From CAZYQW01 sp964649825 (GTDB lineage Bacteria > Planctomycetota > B15-G4 > JADJEK01): a DNA stretch of 60,534 nucleotides. The translations under genes and the position numbers were made by a program. The stretch spans positions 1 to 60,534 of the forward strand of contig CAZYQW010000093.1 in assembly GCA_964649825.1 (NCBI GenBank), given 5' to 3'. Within the stretch, counting starts at the first letter, position 1, and each line of letters starts with the position of its first letter. The notes below the pieces were generated by a model that saw nothing but the letters and a program-made list of their open reading frames with translations, ran no database searches and was not told the DNA's origin. This document shows positions 16,064 to 23,555 of the stretch, piece after piece.

Positions 16064-16123
16064 CGGCGCCGGCCCCGCGACGCTCGCGGAAGAAGTCGTT
16101 TCCCCACCCGCTTCTCATCCTTG

Positions 16124-16139
16124 TGTACCAATTGGTACA
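16124..16139. promoter_or_regulatory. Perfect 16-bp palindrome, likely TetR-family operator
   Basis: TGTACCAATTGGTACA is fully self-complementary and lies in the short gap between the lipoprotein gene and the TetR gene. Its size and symmetry are typical of TetR-family operators. Autoregulation of the downstream regulator is inferred. Confidence 0.7.
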
Positions 16140-16260
16140 GCCGTAGGGTGGTCGCCGACCGAGATGCATGGCGCCGGCCCCGCCGCCACCGCGGCCGCGA
16201 TGGTTCGACGCCGCCCGAACACGCAGCCCCCGCGGCCCAGCCGCCCAGCAGTCCAATTCG

Positions 16261-16971
16261 ATGGCAAGCCGACGACGAACCATGCCGCGATCCGCGGCGG
16301 CTCCGAAGAGATCGACGACGAAGCCGTCGAGGAAGGGGTCGACGAAGACGAAGGCGCCGGCGAGAAAGCGCGTCCGGCCGCCCGCGGCGCGCGCCGGCAA
16401 CGCACGCCGCCGGATGATCGAAGCCGCGTTCGACCTGTTCCATGCCAAGGGAATCCACGCCACGAGCGTCGGGGAGATCCTCAAGCGGTCACGGACGGGG
16501 AAGGGCCAGTTCTACCACTACTTCCAGAGCAAGGACGGCCTCATCCTCGCCGTCGTCGAGGAGTTCGAGGTACTCGTCGCAGCAGGCAAGCTTCCGGGCA
16601 TCGCCGACATCAAGTCGCTGAAGGACCTCGAGCGATGGTTCGACGACGTGGTGACGTTCCAGCGGGCGACCGGCTCGGCCCGCTCCTGCCCGATGACGAC
16701 GATCGCCCTCGGCCTGGACGACCGTCAGGGCGCGATTCGAGCCGTGATCGATCGCGTGCTCGATCGTTCCCGTGCGGTGCTGGTCCGCTTCTTCGAGGAG
16801 GCGCGGCGACGCGAGCGGCTCGCGGCGCGCGGCGACCCCGAGGAACTGGCCGACTTCTGCTACGCGATCCTGCAGGGCGGGTTGCTCCTCTCGCGCGTGC
16901 GGCGCGACGTCACGCCGTTCGAGCGCGCGGTGAAGCACGCCGTCGCCTACGTCTGGTCCCTGCGGACCTGA
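16261..16971 (+). CDS. TetR/AcrR-family transcriptional regulator with basic N-terminal tail
   Basis: The TetR helix-turn-helix is clear: ARRRMIEAAFDLFHAKGIHATSVGEIL, then TGKGQFYHYFQSKDGLILAVVEEFEVL. A helical ligand domain follows (SLKDLERWFDDVVTFQ...SCPMTTIALGLDD), resembling the LmrA/YxaF-type subgroup in phrase order. About 45 residues before the HTH are strongly basic and Ser/Lys/Arg/Ala-rich (RSTTKPSRKGSTKTKAPARKR), which is unusual for TetR proteins and could add nonspecific DNA contact. The start is uncertain: ATGs occur at 16168, 16261 and 16282, none with a good ribosome site; 16261 is a compromise. Its own operator is probably the palindrome at 16124. It has no obvious target gene next to it apart from the symporter pair downstream. 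Confidence 0.82.
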   Translation: MASRRRTMPRSAAAPKRSTTKPSRKGSTKTKAPARKRVRPPAARAGNARRRMIEAAFDLFHAKGIHATSVGEILKRSRTGKGQFYHYFQSKDGLILAVVEEFEVLVAAGKLPGIADIKSLKDLERWFDDVVTFQRATGSARSCPMTTIALGLDDRQGAIRAVIDRVLDRSRAVLVRFFEEARRRERLAARGDPEELADFCYAILQGGLLLSRVRRDVTPFERAVKHAVAYVWSLRT

Positions 16972-17100
16972 CGGAACACGGGACTTGGGAGCGATGCGTC
17001 TACGATCGAGCGCCACTTCCCCCGTCGAGGACTCGATGATGAACCTGGGACGGTGCAGGACCGCCGGCGGCCGACCGCCGGCCGTCGACTCGCGGTGCGA

Positions 17101-17126
17101 CCTTGGACCAGGACGTGGTCCCAAGG
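17101..17126 (+). promoter_or_regulatory. Inverted repeat in the leader of the symporter operon
   Basis: CCTTGGACCA (17101-17110) pairs with TGGTCCCAAGG (17116-17126) with a single bulged C opposite the left arm. It ends 22 bases before the ATG of the DUF4212 gene and just before its AGGAG. It may be an operator or a leader hairpin. Confidence 0.4.
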
Positions 17127-17148
17127 CGAGCGGCAGGAGTCGGTCCGC

Positions 17149-17415
17149 ATGAACGACGACGTGGCGCGCGCTCGCGCGTACTGGCGCGAGAACCTCAGGG
17201 TCGTCTTCGTCCTCCTCGGGATCTGGGCGATTTGTTCGTTCCTCTTGAGCATCGTGCTCGTCGAGTGGCTGAACCAGTTCCGCTTCGGCGGCTTCCCGCT
17301 CGGATTCTGGTTCGCGCAGCAGGGGTCGATCTACGTCTTCGTGCTCTTGATCCTGGTCTACGCGCTGTGGATGCGCCGGCTGGATCGGCGATTCGAGCGG
17401 GGCGGTGGCGCGTGA
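17149..17415 (+). CDS. DUF4212 small membrane subunit of a sodium:solute symporter
   Basis: An 88-residue protein from the ATG at 17149 with AGGAG upstream; an earlier in-frame ATG at 17053 has no ribosome site. The sequence has the family pattern: a short Arg-rich start (ARAYWRENLRVVFVLLGIW), one helix, a FRFGGFPLGFWFAQQG turn, a second helix (IYVFVLLILVYALWM) and the tail RLDRRFE. DUF4212 proteins are encoded directly before acetate-type symporters (VC_2705 group) and are thought to be their small partner. The stop overlaps the GTG of the symporter (GTGA), so the two are coupled. Confidence 0.9.
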   Translation: MNDDVARARAYWRENLRVVFVLLGIWAICSFLLSIVLVEWLNQFRFGGFPLGFWFAQQGSIYVFVLLILVYALWMRRLDRRFERGGGA

Positions 17416-19100
17416 GCATCTCGACCTGGACGTTCCTCATCGTCGGCGCCACGTTCGTGCTCTACGTCGGCATCGCGATTTGGAGCCGGGTGCGGTCGAC
17501 GGCCGGCTTCTACGTGGCGGGCCGCGGCGTGCCGGCTTTCGCGAACGGGATGGCGACCGGCGCGGACTGGATGAGCGCCGCCTCGTTCATCTCCATGGCG
17601 GGGCTGATCTCCTTCTCGGGCTACAGCGGGAGCGTCTATCTGCTCGGCTGGACAGGCGGCTACGTCCTCCTGGCGCTCCTGCTCGCGCCGTACCTGCGCA
17701 AGTACGGGCGCTTCACGATCCCGGAGTTCGTCGGAGACCGTTACGACTCGCAGCTCGCCCGGATGGTCGCCATCTTCTGCGCGTTGTTCGTGTCGTTCAC
17801 GTACGTGGCCGGGCAGATGCGCGGAGTCGGCGTGGTCTTCTCGCGGTTCCTCGAGGTCGAGATCGACACCGGCGTCGTGATCGGGATGGTGCTCGTGCTG
17901 TTCTACGCCGTGCTGGGCGGCATGCGCGGCATCACGTACACGCAGGTCGCGCAGTACGGCGTGCTGATCGTGGCCTATCTCATCCCGGCGATCGCGGTCT
18001 CGGTGAAGCTGACCGGACACGCGATCCCGCAGATCGGGTTCGGGGGACGGCTCCTCGAGGGGGACGGCGCCGGACGCTACCTGCTCGAGGCCATCGACCA
18101 GATCCATCGCGACCTCGGTTTCCCGGAGTACACCGCCGCGTTCGCCGGCGGCGGCCGGAGCATGGTCGACATGCTCGCGATCACGCTCGCGCTGATGGTC
18201 GGTACGGCCGGGTTGCCGCACGTGCTCATCCGCTTCTATACGGTGCCGAGCGCGGCGGCCGCCCGCTGGAGCGCGATGTGGGCGCTCCTCTTCATCGCGG
18301 TGCTCTATACCACGGCGCCCGCGATCGCGGTCTTCGCGCGCGTGAACCTGATCCAGACGCTCAACGGCGTGCGCCACGACGAGGCGCCGGAGTGGTTCCG
18401 CAACTGGGAGCGGACTGGGCTAATCGCGTTCGCCGACAAGGACGGCGACGGGGCGATGCGCTACGTCGCGGACCCGGCCGCGAACGAGCTCACGATCGAC
18501 CGCGACATCATGGTGCTCGCGAACCCCGAGATCGCGCGGCTGCCCGCGTGGGTCGTCGCCCTCGTCGCGGCCGGCGGGCTCGCCGCCGCGCTCTCGACCG
18601 CGGCGGGTCTGCTGCTGGTGATCTCCTCGTCGATCTCGCACGACCTGTGCAAGTCGATCTTCGCCAAGCGGATGACCGAACGATCCGAGCTCGTCATCGC
18701 GCGGCTCTCGGCCGCCGCCGCGGTCGTCGTGGCCGGCTACTTCGGGATCCACCCGCCCGGTTTCGTCGCCGAGACCGTCGCGTTCGCGTTCGGGCTCGCG
18801 GCGTCGAGCTTCTTCCCGATCCTCGTGCTCGGCGTCTTCGACCGACGCACGACGCGCGCCGGCGCGATCAGCGGGATGGTGAGCGGGATCGCCTTCACCG
18901 CCGCGTACATCGTGCACTTCCGCTTCGTCCGCCCCGACGCGACGCCCGACGACTGGCTCTTCGGCATCAGCCCGACCGGCATCGGCGCAGTCGGCATGAT
19001 CGTGAACTTCGCGGTGACGCTGACGACGTCGCGGTTCACCCGTCCGCCGAGCGCGGCGGTGTCGGAGCTGATCGATCGGATCCGGACGCCGGGGGGGTAG
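17412..19100 (+). CDS. Sodium:solute symporter, acetate-type (SSS, VC_2705 subfamily)
   Basis: A 562-residue inner-membrane transporter starting at GTG 17412, which overlaps the previous stop by 4 bases. It has the SSS order of helices: VLYVGIAIWSR, FYVAGRGVPAFANGMATGADWMSAASFI (Na+/solute motif near residue 40-55), YSGSVYLLGW, GRFTIPEFVGDRYDS, TYVAGQMRGVGVVF, and GTAGLPHVLIRFYTV. A long loop (FADKDGDGAMRY...) typical of this subgroup precedes LAAALSTAAGLLLVISSSISHDL. It would import acetate or a similar monocarboxylate with Na+. The exact substrate is inferred from the subfamily only. Its last 65 bases overlap the convergent DUF2293 gene. Confidence 0.9.
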   Translation: MSISTWTFLIVGATFVLYVGIAIWSRVRSTAGFYVAGRGVPAFANGMATGADWMSAASFISMAGLISFSGYSGSVYLLGWTGGYVLLALLLAPYLRKYGRFTIPEFVGDRYDSQLARMVAIFCALFVSFTYVAGQMRGVGVVFSRFLEVEIDTGVVIGMVLVLFYAVLGGMRGITYTQVAQYGVLIVAYLIPAIAVSVKLTGHAIPQIGFGGRLLEGDGAGRYLLEAIDQIHRDLGFPEYTAAFAGGGRSMVDMLAITLALMVGTAGLPHVLIRFYTVPSAAAARWSAMWALLFIAVLYTTAPAIAVFARVNLIQTLNGVRHDEAPEWFRNWERTGLIAFADKDGDGAMRYVADPAANELTIDRDIMVLANPEIARLPAWVVALVAAGGLAAALSTAAGLLLVISSSISHDLCKSIFAKRMTERSELVIARLSAAAAVVVAGYFGIHPPGFVAETVAFAFGLAASSFFPILVLGVFDRRTTRAGAISGMVSGIAFTAAYIVHFRFVRPDATPDDWLFGISPTGIGAVGMIVNFAVTLTTSRFTRPPSAAVSELIDRIRTPGG

Positions 19101-19803
19101 CGGGCGCGTTCGCCGCGCCTCCCTTCGGTTCGTCCGCCACCGCGCGGTAGAGCGGGCAGATCGAGTGCTCGACCTCGTGGCCGCGGCGGTACGCGTCGAG
19201 CAGGTCGCGCGACCGCTCGGCGAGCATGCGCCGGACCTCGCGCCGCCGGCCTTTCACGCGCTCGATGCGCAGGCGGTCGTAGGCGGTCGTGTGGTGGCGC
19301 ATCCACGCGATCACCGCCGCTTCGGCGCGCTCCGCGATCGGGATCCGCTCGGTGCGGGCCACCGTGCCGCTGCCGATCGGCACCGCGTGATCGGTGACGC
19401 GGCGCGCGATCGCCTCGGCGAGCTCGGCGTACGGATGGGCGAAGTCGAGGAAGCGGAGCACGGCGCGTTGGAACTCGCCGGCGTAGACCTCCTGCTTCGC
19501 GTCGCGACGCTTGCGCTCCGACTCGCGGCGCTTCTGATACGAGTCGGTCGATCGCTGGGCGCCGACCTGCTCTCGCGCCGCCGCGACGTTCTCGGCCGGG
19601 GCCCAGACGCCGTGCGAGAAGAGCTTCCGCCCGCGGCGCACCTGCACCGTCCAGGTGGGCCCCGCCGCCTTCACGCGTCGCGTGAGCACGGCGTCGCCGG
19701 GGGGCAGGAGGTCCCAGCCGGGCGGAGGGGGCACGATGCGACCGTCCGGCAGGCGCACGAGCTGGTCGGTCGGTCCGGGGGCGACGATCTGGGATCGGGT
19801 CAT
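19036..19803 (-). CDS. DUF2293 domain protein
   Basis: A 255-residue protein from the ATG at 19803, the first Met of a conserved-looking N-terminus (VRLPDGRIVPPPPGWDLLPPGDAVLTRRVKAAG). The DUF2293 part spans about residues 125-205: HPYAELAEAIARRVTDHAV, GSGTVARTERIPI, AEAAVIAWMRHHTTAYD, then RIERVKGRRREVRRMLAERS. The middle region (SYQKRRESERKRRDAKQE) is a charged helix. The function of the family is unknown; the basic helical character suggests nucleic-acid contact, which is inference. A weak ribosome site makes the start uncertain. The gene ends inside the convergent symporter gene by 65 bases. Confidence 0.75.
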   Translation of the reverse strand: MTRSQIVAPGPTDQLVRLPDGRIVPPPPGWDLLPPGDAVLTRRVKAAGPTWTVQVRRGRKLFSHGVWAPAENVAAAREQVGAQRSTDSYQKRRESERKRRDAKQEVYAGEFQRAVLRFLDFAHPYAELAEAIARRVTDHAVPIGSGTVARTERIPIAERAEAAVIAWMRHHTTAYDRLRIERVKGRRREVRRMLAERSRDLLDAYRRGHEVEHSICPLYRAVADEPKGGAANAPATPPASGSDRSAPTPPRSADG

Positions 19804-19973
19804 GGCGCGTTCGACGAGGGGCCGCGGAGCAAGGAACGGCCGGATCGTGACGATCGATGACGCCGGCGAGAAGGAGAATCTGGTCGAGCCGCGTCGCAAG
19901 GCGGCGTCGCGGCGGCGGCGATCTCTATCGTTGGGCGCGAGGCTCGCCGTGACGAGCGCCGGAGTCGTTGCTC

Positions 19974-20723
19974 GTGATCCGATTGGATGCCGTTTCGAAG
20001 ACGTTTCAAGGCGATGATGGCCGCGAGGTCCGCGCCGTCGCTGACGTCACGCTGCACGTCGCGGCCGGCGAGACCGTTTCGCTGATCGGCACCAGCGGCT
20101 CGGGGAAGACGACGCTCCTGAACCTGATCAACCGGTTGCTGGTGCCGACGCGAGGCGTCGTATCGGTGTTCGGCGCGAACGTCGCGACCGTGGATCCGGT
20201 CGCGCTCCGGCGTCGCATCGGGTACGTCATCCAACGCGGCGGGCTCTTCCCGCACCTCACCGTGGCGCGGAACGTCGGGCTGCTCGGCCGGCTCGAGGGG
20301 TGGGACCGCGAGCGCGAGCGGCGGCGGGTGGACGAGCTGCTCGACCTCGTCCATCTCGACCCGGCCGAGTTCGGTCACCGGCTCCCCGGGGAACTCTCGG
20401 GCGGGGAACGGCAGCGCGTCGGCGTGGCGCGGGCCCTCGTCCTCGACCCGGCCGTCGTCCTGATGGACGAGCCGTTCGGAGCGCTCGATCCGATCACGCG
20501 CCGGGAGCTCCAGGACGAGTTCGTCCGGCTCGAGCGACAGGTCGAGAAGACGATCGTGCTCGTCACGCATGACGTGCCGGAGGCGTTTCGCCTCGGCGAC
20601 CGCGTGGCGTTGATGAGCGAAGGGCGCGTCGTGCAGGTCGGCACCCCGGAGGAACTCCGCTCGATGCCGGCCGACGCGTTCGTTCGCACGTTCGTCGCCC
20701 AGCACGCCGGGGGCCGGGCATGA
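19974..20723 (+). CDS. ABC transporter ATP-binding protein, glycine betaine/choline (OpuCA-like) type
   Basis: A 249-residue ATPase from GTG 19974 (GGAG 9 bases upstream); a TTG at 19968 is an alternative start. Walker A is GTSGSGKTTL, Q-loop GYVIQRGGLFPHLTV, signature LSGGERQRVG, Walker B VVLMDEPFGALDP and H-loop VLVTHD. The Q-loop wording and the DPITRRELQDEFVRL phrase match the quaternary-amine transporter group. No C-terminal CBS domains are present, unlike full-length OpuCA/OpuAA. It overlaps the fused binding-protein/permease gene by 4 bases (ATGA), so the pair makes one importer at the inner membrane, probably for compatible solutes. Confidence 0.9.
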   Translation: MIRLDAVSKTFQGDDGREVRAVADVTLHVAAGETVSLIGTSGSGKTTLLNLINRLLVPTRGVVSVFGANVATVDPVALRRRIGYVIQRGGLFPHLTVARNVGLLGRLEGWDRERERRRVDELLDLVHLDPAEFGHRLPGELSGGERQRVGVARALVLDPAVVLMDEPFGALDPITRRELQDEFVRLERQVEKTIVLVTHDVPEAFRLGDRVALMSEGRVVQVGTPEELRSMPADAFVRTFVAQHAGGRA

Positions 20724-22282
20724 CGCGGCACGCGCGTGCGCTGGCGTTCACGACGGCGTGCGCGGTGCTCGGCGCGGCCGACGCCCTCGCCGCGCGCGAG
20801 ACCATCCGCGTCGGGTCGAAGCGGTTTCCGGAGAACCGCCTTCTCGCCGAGATCATGGCCCAGGCGCTCGAGGCCGCCACCGACCTGACCGTGGAGCGGC
20901 GCGTCAATCTCGGCGGCACGCAGATCGCGCACGCCGCGCTCGTGCAGGGAGAGATCGACCTCTATCCCGAGTACACCGGCACCGGGTGGGCGGTCGTGTT
21001 GAACGAACGCGACGCGGTGCGCGATCCGTTGCGCGTCTACCTGCACGTGCAGCGCGAGTACGAGAGCCGCTTCGAGCTGACGTGGCTCGACCCGTTCGGG
21101 TTCTCCAACGGCTACGCGCTGGCGGTGCGGACCGACGTGGCGGACCGTCTCGGACTCGAGACGATCTCCGACCTCGCGGGCGCCGGCGAGTCGCTCGTCT
21201 TCGGGTTGTCGCACGAGTTCCTCGAGCGCGAGGACGGCTTCGCGGGGCTGGCGCCGGCCTATGGGCTCGACCTGCCGAACGTGCGTGGCATGGACCACGG
21301 TCTCGCGTTCCAGGCGATCGATGAGGGCGTGATCGACGTGATCGACGCATGGACGACCGACGGCAAGCTGCTGCGCTACGACGTGCGCCTCCTCGAGGAC
21401 GACCGGCGCTTCTTCCCGCCGTACGACTGCGCGCCGGTCGCGAGGATGGAGACGCTCGCGCGGCATCCGGAGATCGAGCCCACGCTCGTGCGTCTGGCGT
21501 TCTCCTTGTCGAGCCGGCGCATGCAGGAGCTGAACCATCGCGTCGAGGTCGAGAAGCGCTCGTACGAGGAGGTCGCGCGCGGGTTCCTCGTCGAGGAGCG
21601 TTGGATGGCGGCCGACGGCGCGTCGGCCGGCGCGGTCCCGATCCGCGCACGCGGCTTCCTCGCGTTCTTCTGGCATCGCCGCGCCGAGACGCTGCAGCTC
21701 CTGCTCGAGCACCTCTACCTGACGGCGGTCGCGGTGCTTCTCGCCGCCGCGGTCGCGCTCCCGCTCGGCGTCCTGCTCACGCGGGTCGAGATCGCGGCCG
21801 GGCCGGTGATCGGGCTGTGCGGCGTGCTGCAGACCGTGCCGAGCCTCGCTCTCCTCGCGTTCATGCTGCCGGTGTTCGGGCTCGGGACCGGGTCGGCGCT
21901 GGCCGCGCTGTTCCTCTACGCGCTGCTGCCGATCGTGCGCAACACGTACGCTGGAGTCCGCTCCGTCGACGCCGAGCTCGTCCTTGCCGCGCGCGCGATC
22001 GGCCTGTACGACCGCCAGATCCTGCTCCTCGTCCAGCTCCCGCTCGCCACGCGCACGATCATGGCCGGCGTGCGGACCTCCGCCGTCATCAGCGTCGGCG
22101 TCGCCACGCTCGCGGCCTTCATCGGCGCCGGCGGCCTCGGCGACCCGATCGTGACCGGTCTCCAGCTCGATGACACCAACCTGATCCTCTCCGGCGCGGT
22201 CCCGGCCGCGCTCCTCGCCGTCGCCGTCGATTTGGCGCTGGGCCGGGCGGAGGGGAGGCTGGCGCCGCGGGGAAGCCCGTAG
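20720..22282 (+). CDS. Fused substrate-binding protein and permease of an osmolyte ABC importer
   Basis: A 520-residue protein with a signal peptide (TACAVLGAADALAA) and an OpuAC-type binding domain at residues 25-300: IRVGSKRFPENRLLAEIM, VNLGGTQIAHAALVQGEIDLYPEYTGTGW, ...GVIDVIDAWTTDGKL. A BPD_transp_1 permease follows at 315-515, with five or six helices and an EAA-like loop (SVDAELVLAARAIGLYDRQILLLVQLP). The binding domain comes first and the permease second, the reverse of the OpuABC/BusAB order, where the binding domain is C-terminal. With the ATPase just upstream the system is complete in two genes. The substrate is glycine betaine, choline or a related compound, by family. Confidence 0.88.
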   Translation: MTRHARALAFTTACAVLGAADALAARETIRVGSKRFPENRLLAEIMAQALEAATDLTVERRVNLGGTQIAHAALVQGEIDLYPEYTGTGWAVVLNERDAVRDPLRVYLHVQREYESRFELTWLDPFGFSNGYALAVRTDVADRLGLETISDLAGAGESLVFGLSHEFLEREDGFAGLAPAYGLDLPNVRGMDHGLAFQAIDEGVIDVIDAWTTDGKLLRYDVRLLEDDRRFFPPYDCAPVARMETLARHPEIEPTLVRLAFSLSSRRMQELNHRVEVEKRSYEEVARGFLVEERWMAADGASAGAVPIRARGFLAFFWHRRAETLQLLLEHLYLTAVAVLLAAAVALPLGVLLTRVEIAAGPVIGLCGVLQTVPSLALLAFMLPVFGLGTGSALAALFLYALLPIVRNTYAGVRSVDAELVLAARAIGLYDRQILLLVQLPLATRTIMAGVRTSAVISVGVATLAAFIGAGGLGDPIVTGLQLDDTNLILSGAVPAALLAVAVDLALGRAEGRLAPRGSP

Positions 22283-22535
22283 CGCTCGATGCGTCTTGCA
22301 ACGGCGGCGGCGACGACGGAGTGGCGAAGGAGCGTGCGCGGGCCGAACGCCGGCCCGGATCCGGCGACCGAGGGAAACCACGAGGAGGGGCTGTGTCGAA
22401 CCGGCCGGAATGTGCAGGATGTGCACACGGCGACCGCTCCGTTTCGCTTCCTCGACGGCTTCTGGCTCCTGGCACACGCCTTGCCTCACGCCTCCGGATT
22501 CGGACGGATCCCGGCCGTTCGGATCCACGGCGTTC

Positions 22536-22558
22536 GAGGGATCTCCTCCGGATCCCTC
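22536..22558 (+). promoter_or_regulatory. Hairpin immediately upstream of the protease ribosome site
   Basis: GAGGGATC (22536-22543) pairs with GATCCCTC (22551-22558) around a 7-base loop, 2 bases before AAGGAG. The same leader also has a GTGCAC-containing repeat near 22415-22430. It could act as an operator or modulate ribosome access. Confidence 0.4.
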
Positions 22559-22573
22559 CCAAGGAGCTCGATC

Positions 22574-23515
22574 ATGCGCGCGGCGAACCTCCTCGTCTCC
22601 CTCGGAACCGTCCTGTCCATCGCACCGTTCGCGGTGGGCGATCGCGTCGTGCTCGACAACGGTGCGGTGCTCGAGGTCGAGTCCCACGAAGCGACGGAGG
22701 ACGGCGTGCGGGTCGACCTCGGGTTCCAGACGGTCGACATCCCGTCCGCGTCGATCGTGGCGATCGAGCCGAGTCCCGCGATCCAGCTCTACCAGGAGGA
22801 CCCGGGGCGGCCGGAGCAGTCGCTCGACGAGAACGTCAAGGCGGTCGGAGAGGCGGTGGTGCTGGTCCGATCGCCGGTCGGGCTCGGTTCCGGCTTCGTC
22901 ATCCACCCCGAGGGGTACGTCATCACGAACGATCACGTGATCGCGGGGTCGAACGAGCTGATGGTCGTGGTCTATCGACAGGCGACCGACGGGCTCAAGA
23001 AGGACGAGTACAAGAGGATCCGGATCGTCGCCACGAGCGAGTTCCACGACCTGGCGCTCCTCAAGATCGAGACCGATGACGCCGAGCGGTTCGTCACCGT
23101 GCCGCTCGGCGACTCGAACCACCTGAAGCAAGGTCAGGCCGTGTTCGCGGTGGGAAATCCGATGGGGCTCGAGCGCAGCCTGAGCGAGGGGATCGTCGCG
23201 CTCCGCTCGCGCCTGCTGAGCGGTCAGACGTACGTGCAGACGACCGCCGCGCTCAGTCCCGGCAACAGCGGCGGGCCGCTCTTCAACGCGAAGGGCGAGG
23301 TGATCGGCGTGAACTCGCTGAAGATCGCGGCGGCCGCGGCGGAGGGCCTGAGCTTCAGCATCCACGTGAACCGCGTGAAGGCGTTCATCGAGGACCAGGA
23401 CGCGTTCGCGTTCGATCCGCTGAACGCGAACTCCGGCTATCGCTACTACGCGCCTCCGGCGGCGGCGGAGGGAGCGGGTGGGGCCGCGAACGAGAAGAAG
23501 GCGGACGGCCCCTGA
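22574..23515 (+). CDS. Exported trypsin-like serine protease (S1C, HtrA-like, no PDZ)
   Basis: A 313-residue protein from the ATG at 22574 with an AAGGAG ribosome site. A signal peptide (LLVSLGTVLSIAPFAVG) is followed by a short beta-rich segment (DRVVLDNGAVLEVESHEA) seen in other planctomycete exported proteins. The chymotrypsin-like catalytic triad is intact: His in TNDHVI, Asp in HDLALLK and Ser in GNSGGPL. Unlike DegP/HtrA it lacks a PDZ domain; the C-terminus is a short Ala/Glu/Lys tail. It probably acts in the periplasm or outside in protein quality control or processing. It is followed at 41 bases by another exported-protein gene on the same strand. Confidence 0.88.
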   Translation: MRAANLLVSLGTVLSIAPFAVGDRVVLDNGAVLEVESHEATEDGVRVDLGFQTVDIPSASIVAIEPSPAIQLYQEDPGRPEQSLDENVKAVGEAVVLVRSPVGLGSGFVIHPEGYVITNDHVIAGSNELMVVVYRQATDGLKKDEYKRIRIVATSEFHDLALLKIETDDAERFVTVPLGDSNHLKQGQAVFAVGNPMGLERSLSEGIVALRSRLLSGQTYVQTTAALSPGNSGGPLFNAKGEVIGVNSLKIAAAAAEGLSFSIHVNRVKAFIEDQDAFAFDPLNANSGYRYYAPPAAAEGAGGAANEKKADGP

Positions 23516-23555
23516 TCGCCGGCCAACCCACGAGGCACGAGCAGAGGTGTTTCCG

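Noticed and set aside
22283..22573. Possible tRNA or structured RNA in the protease leader
   Set aside because: No cloverleaf arms or TPsiC-type motif could be placed; only short hairpins are present.
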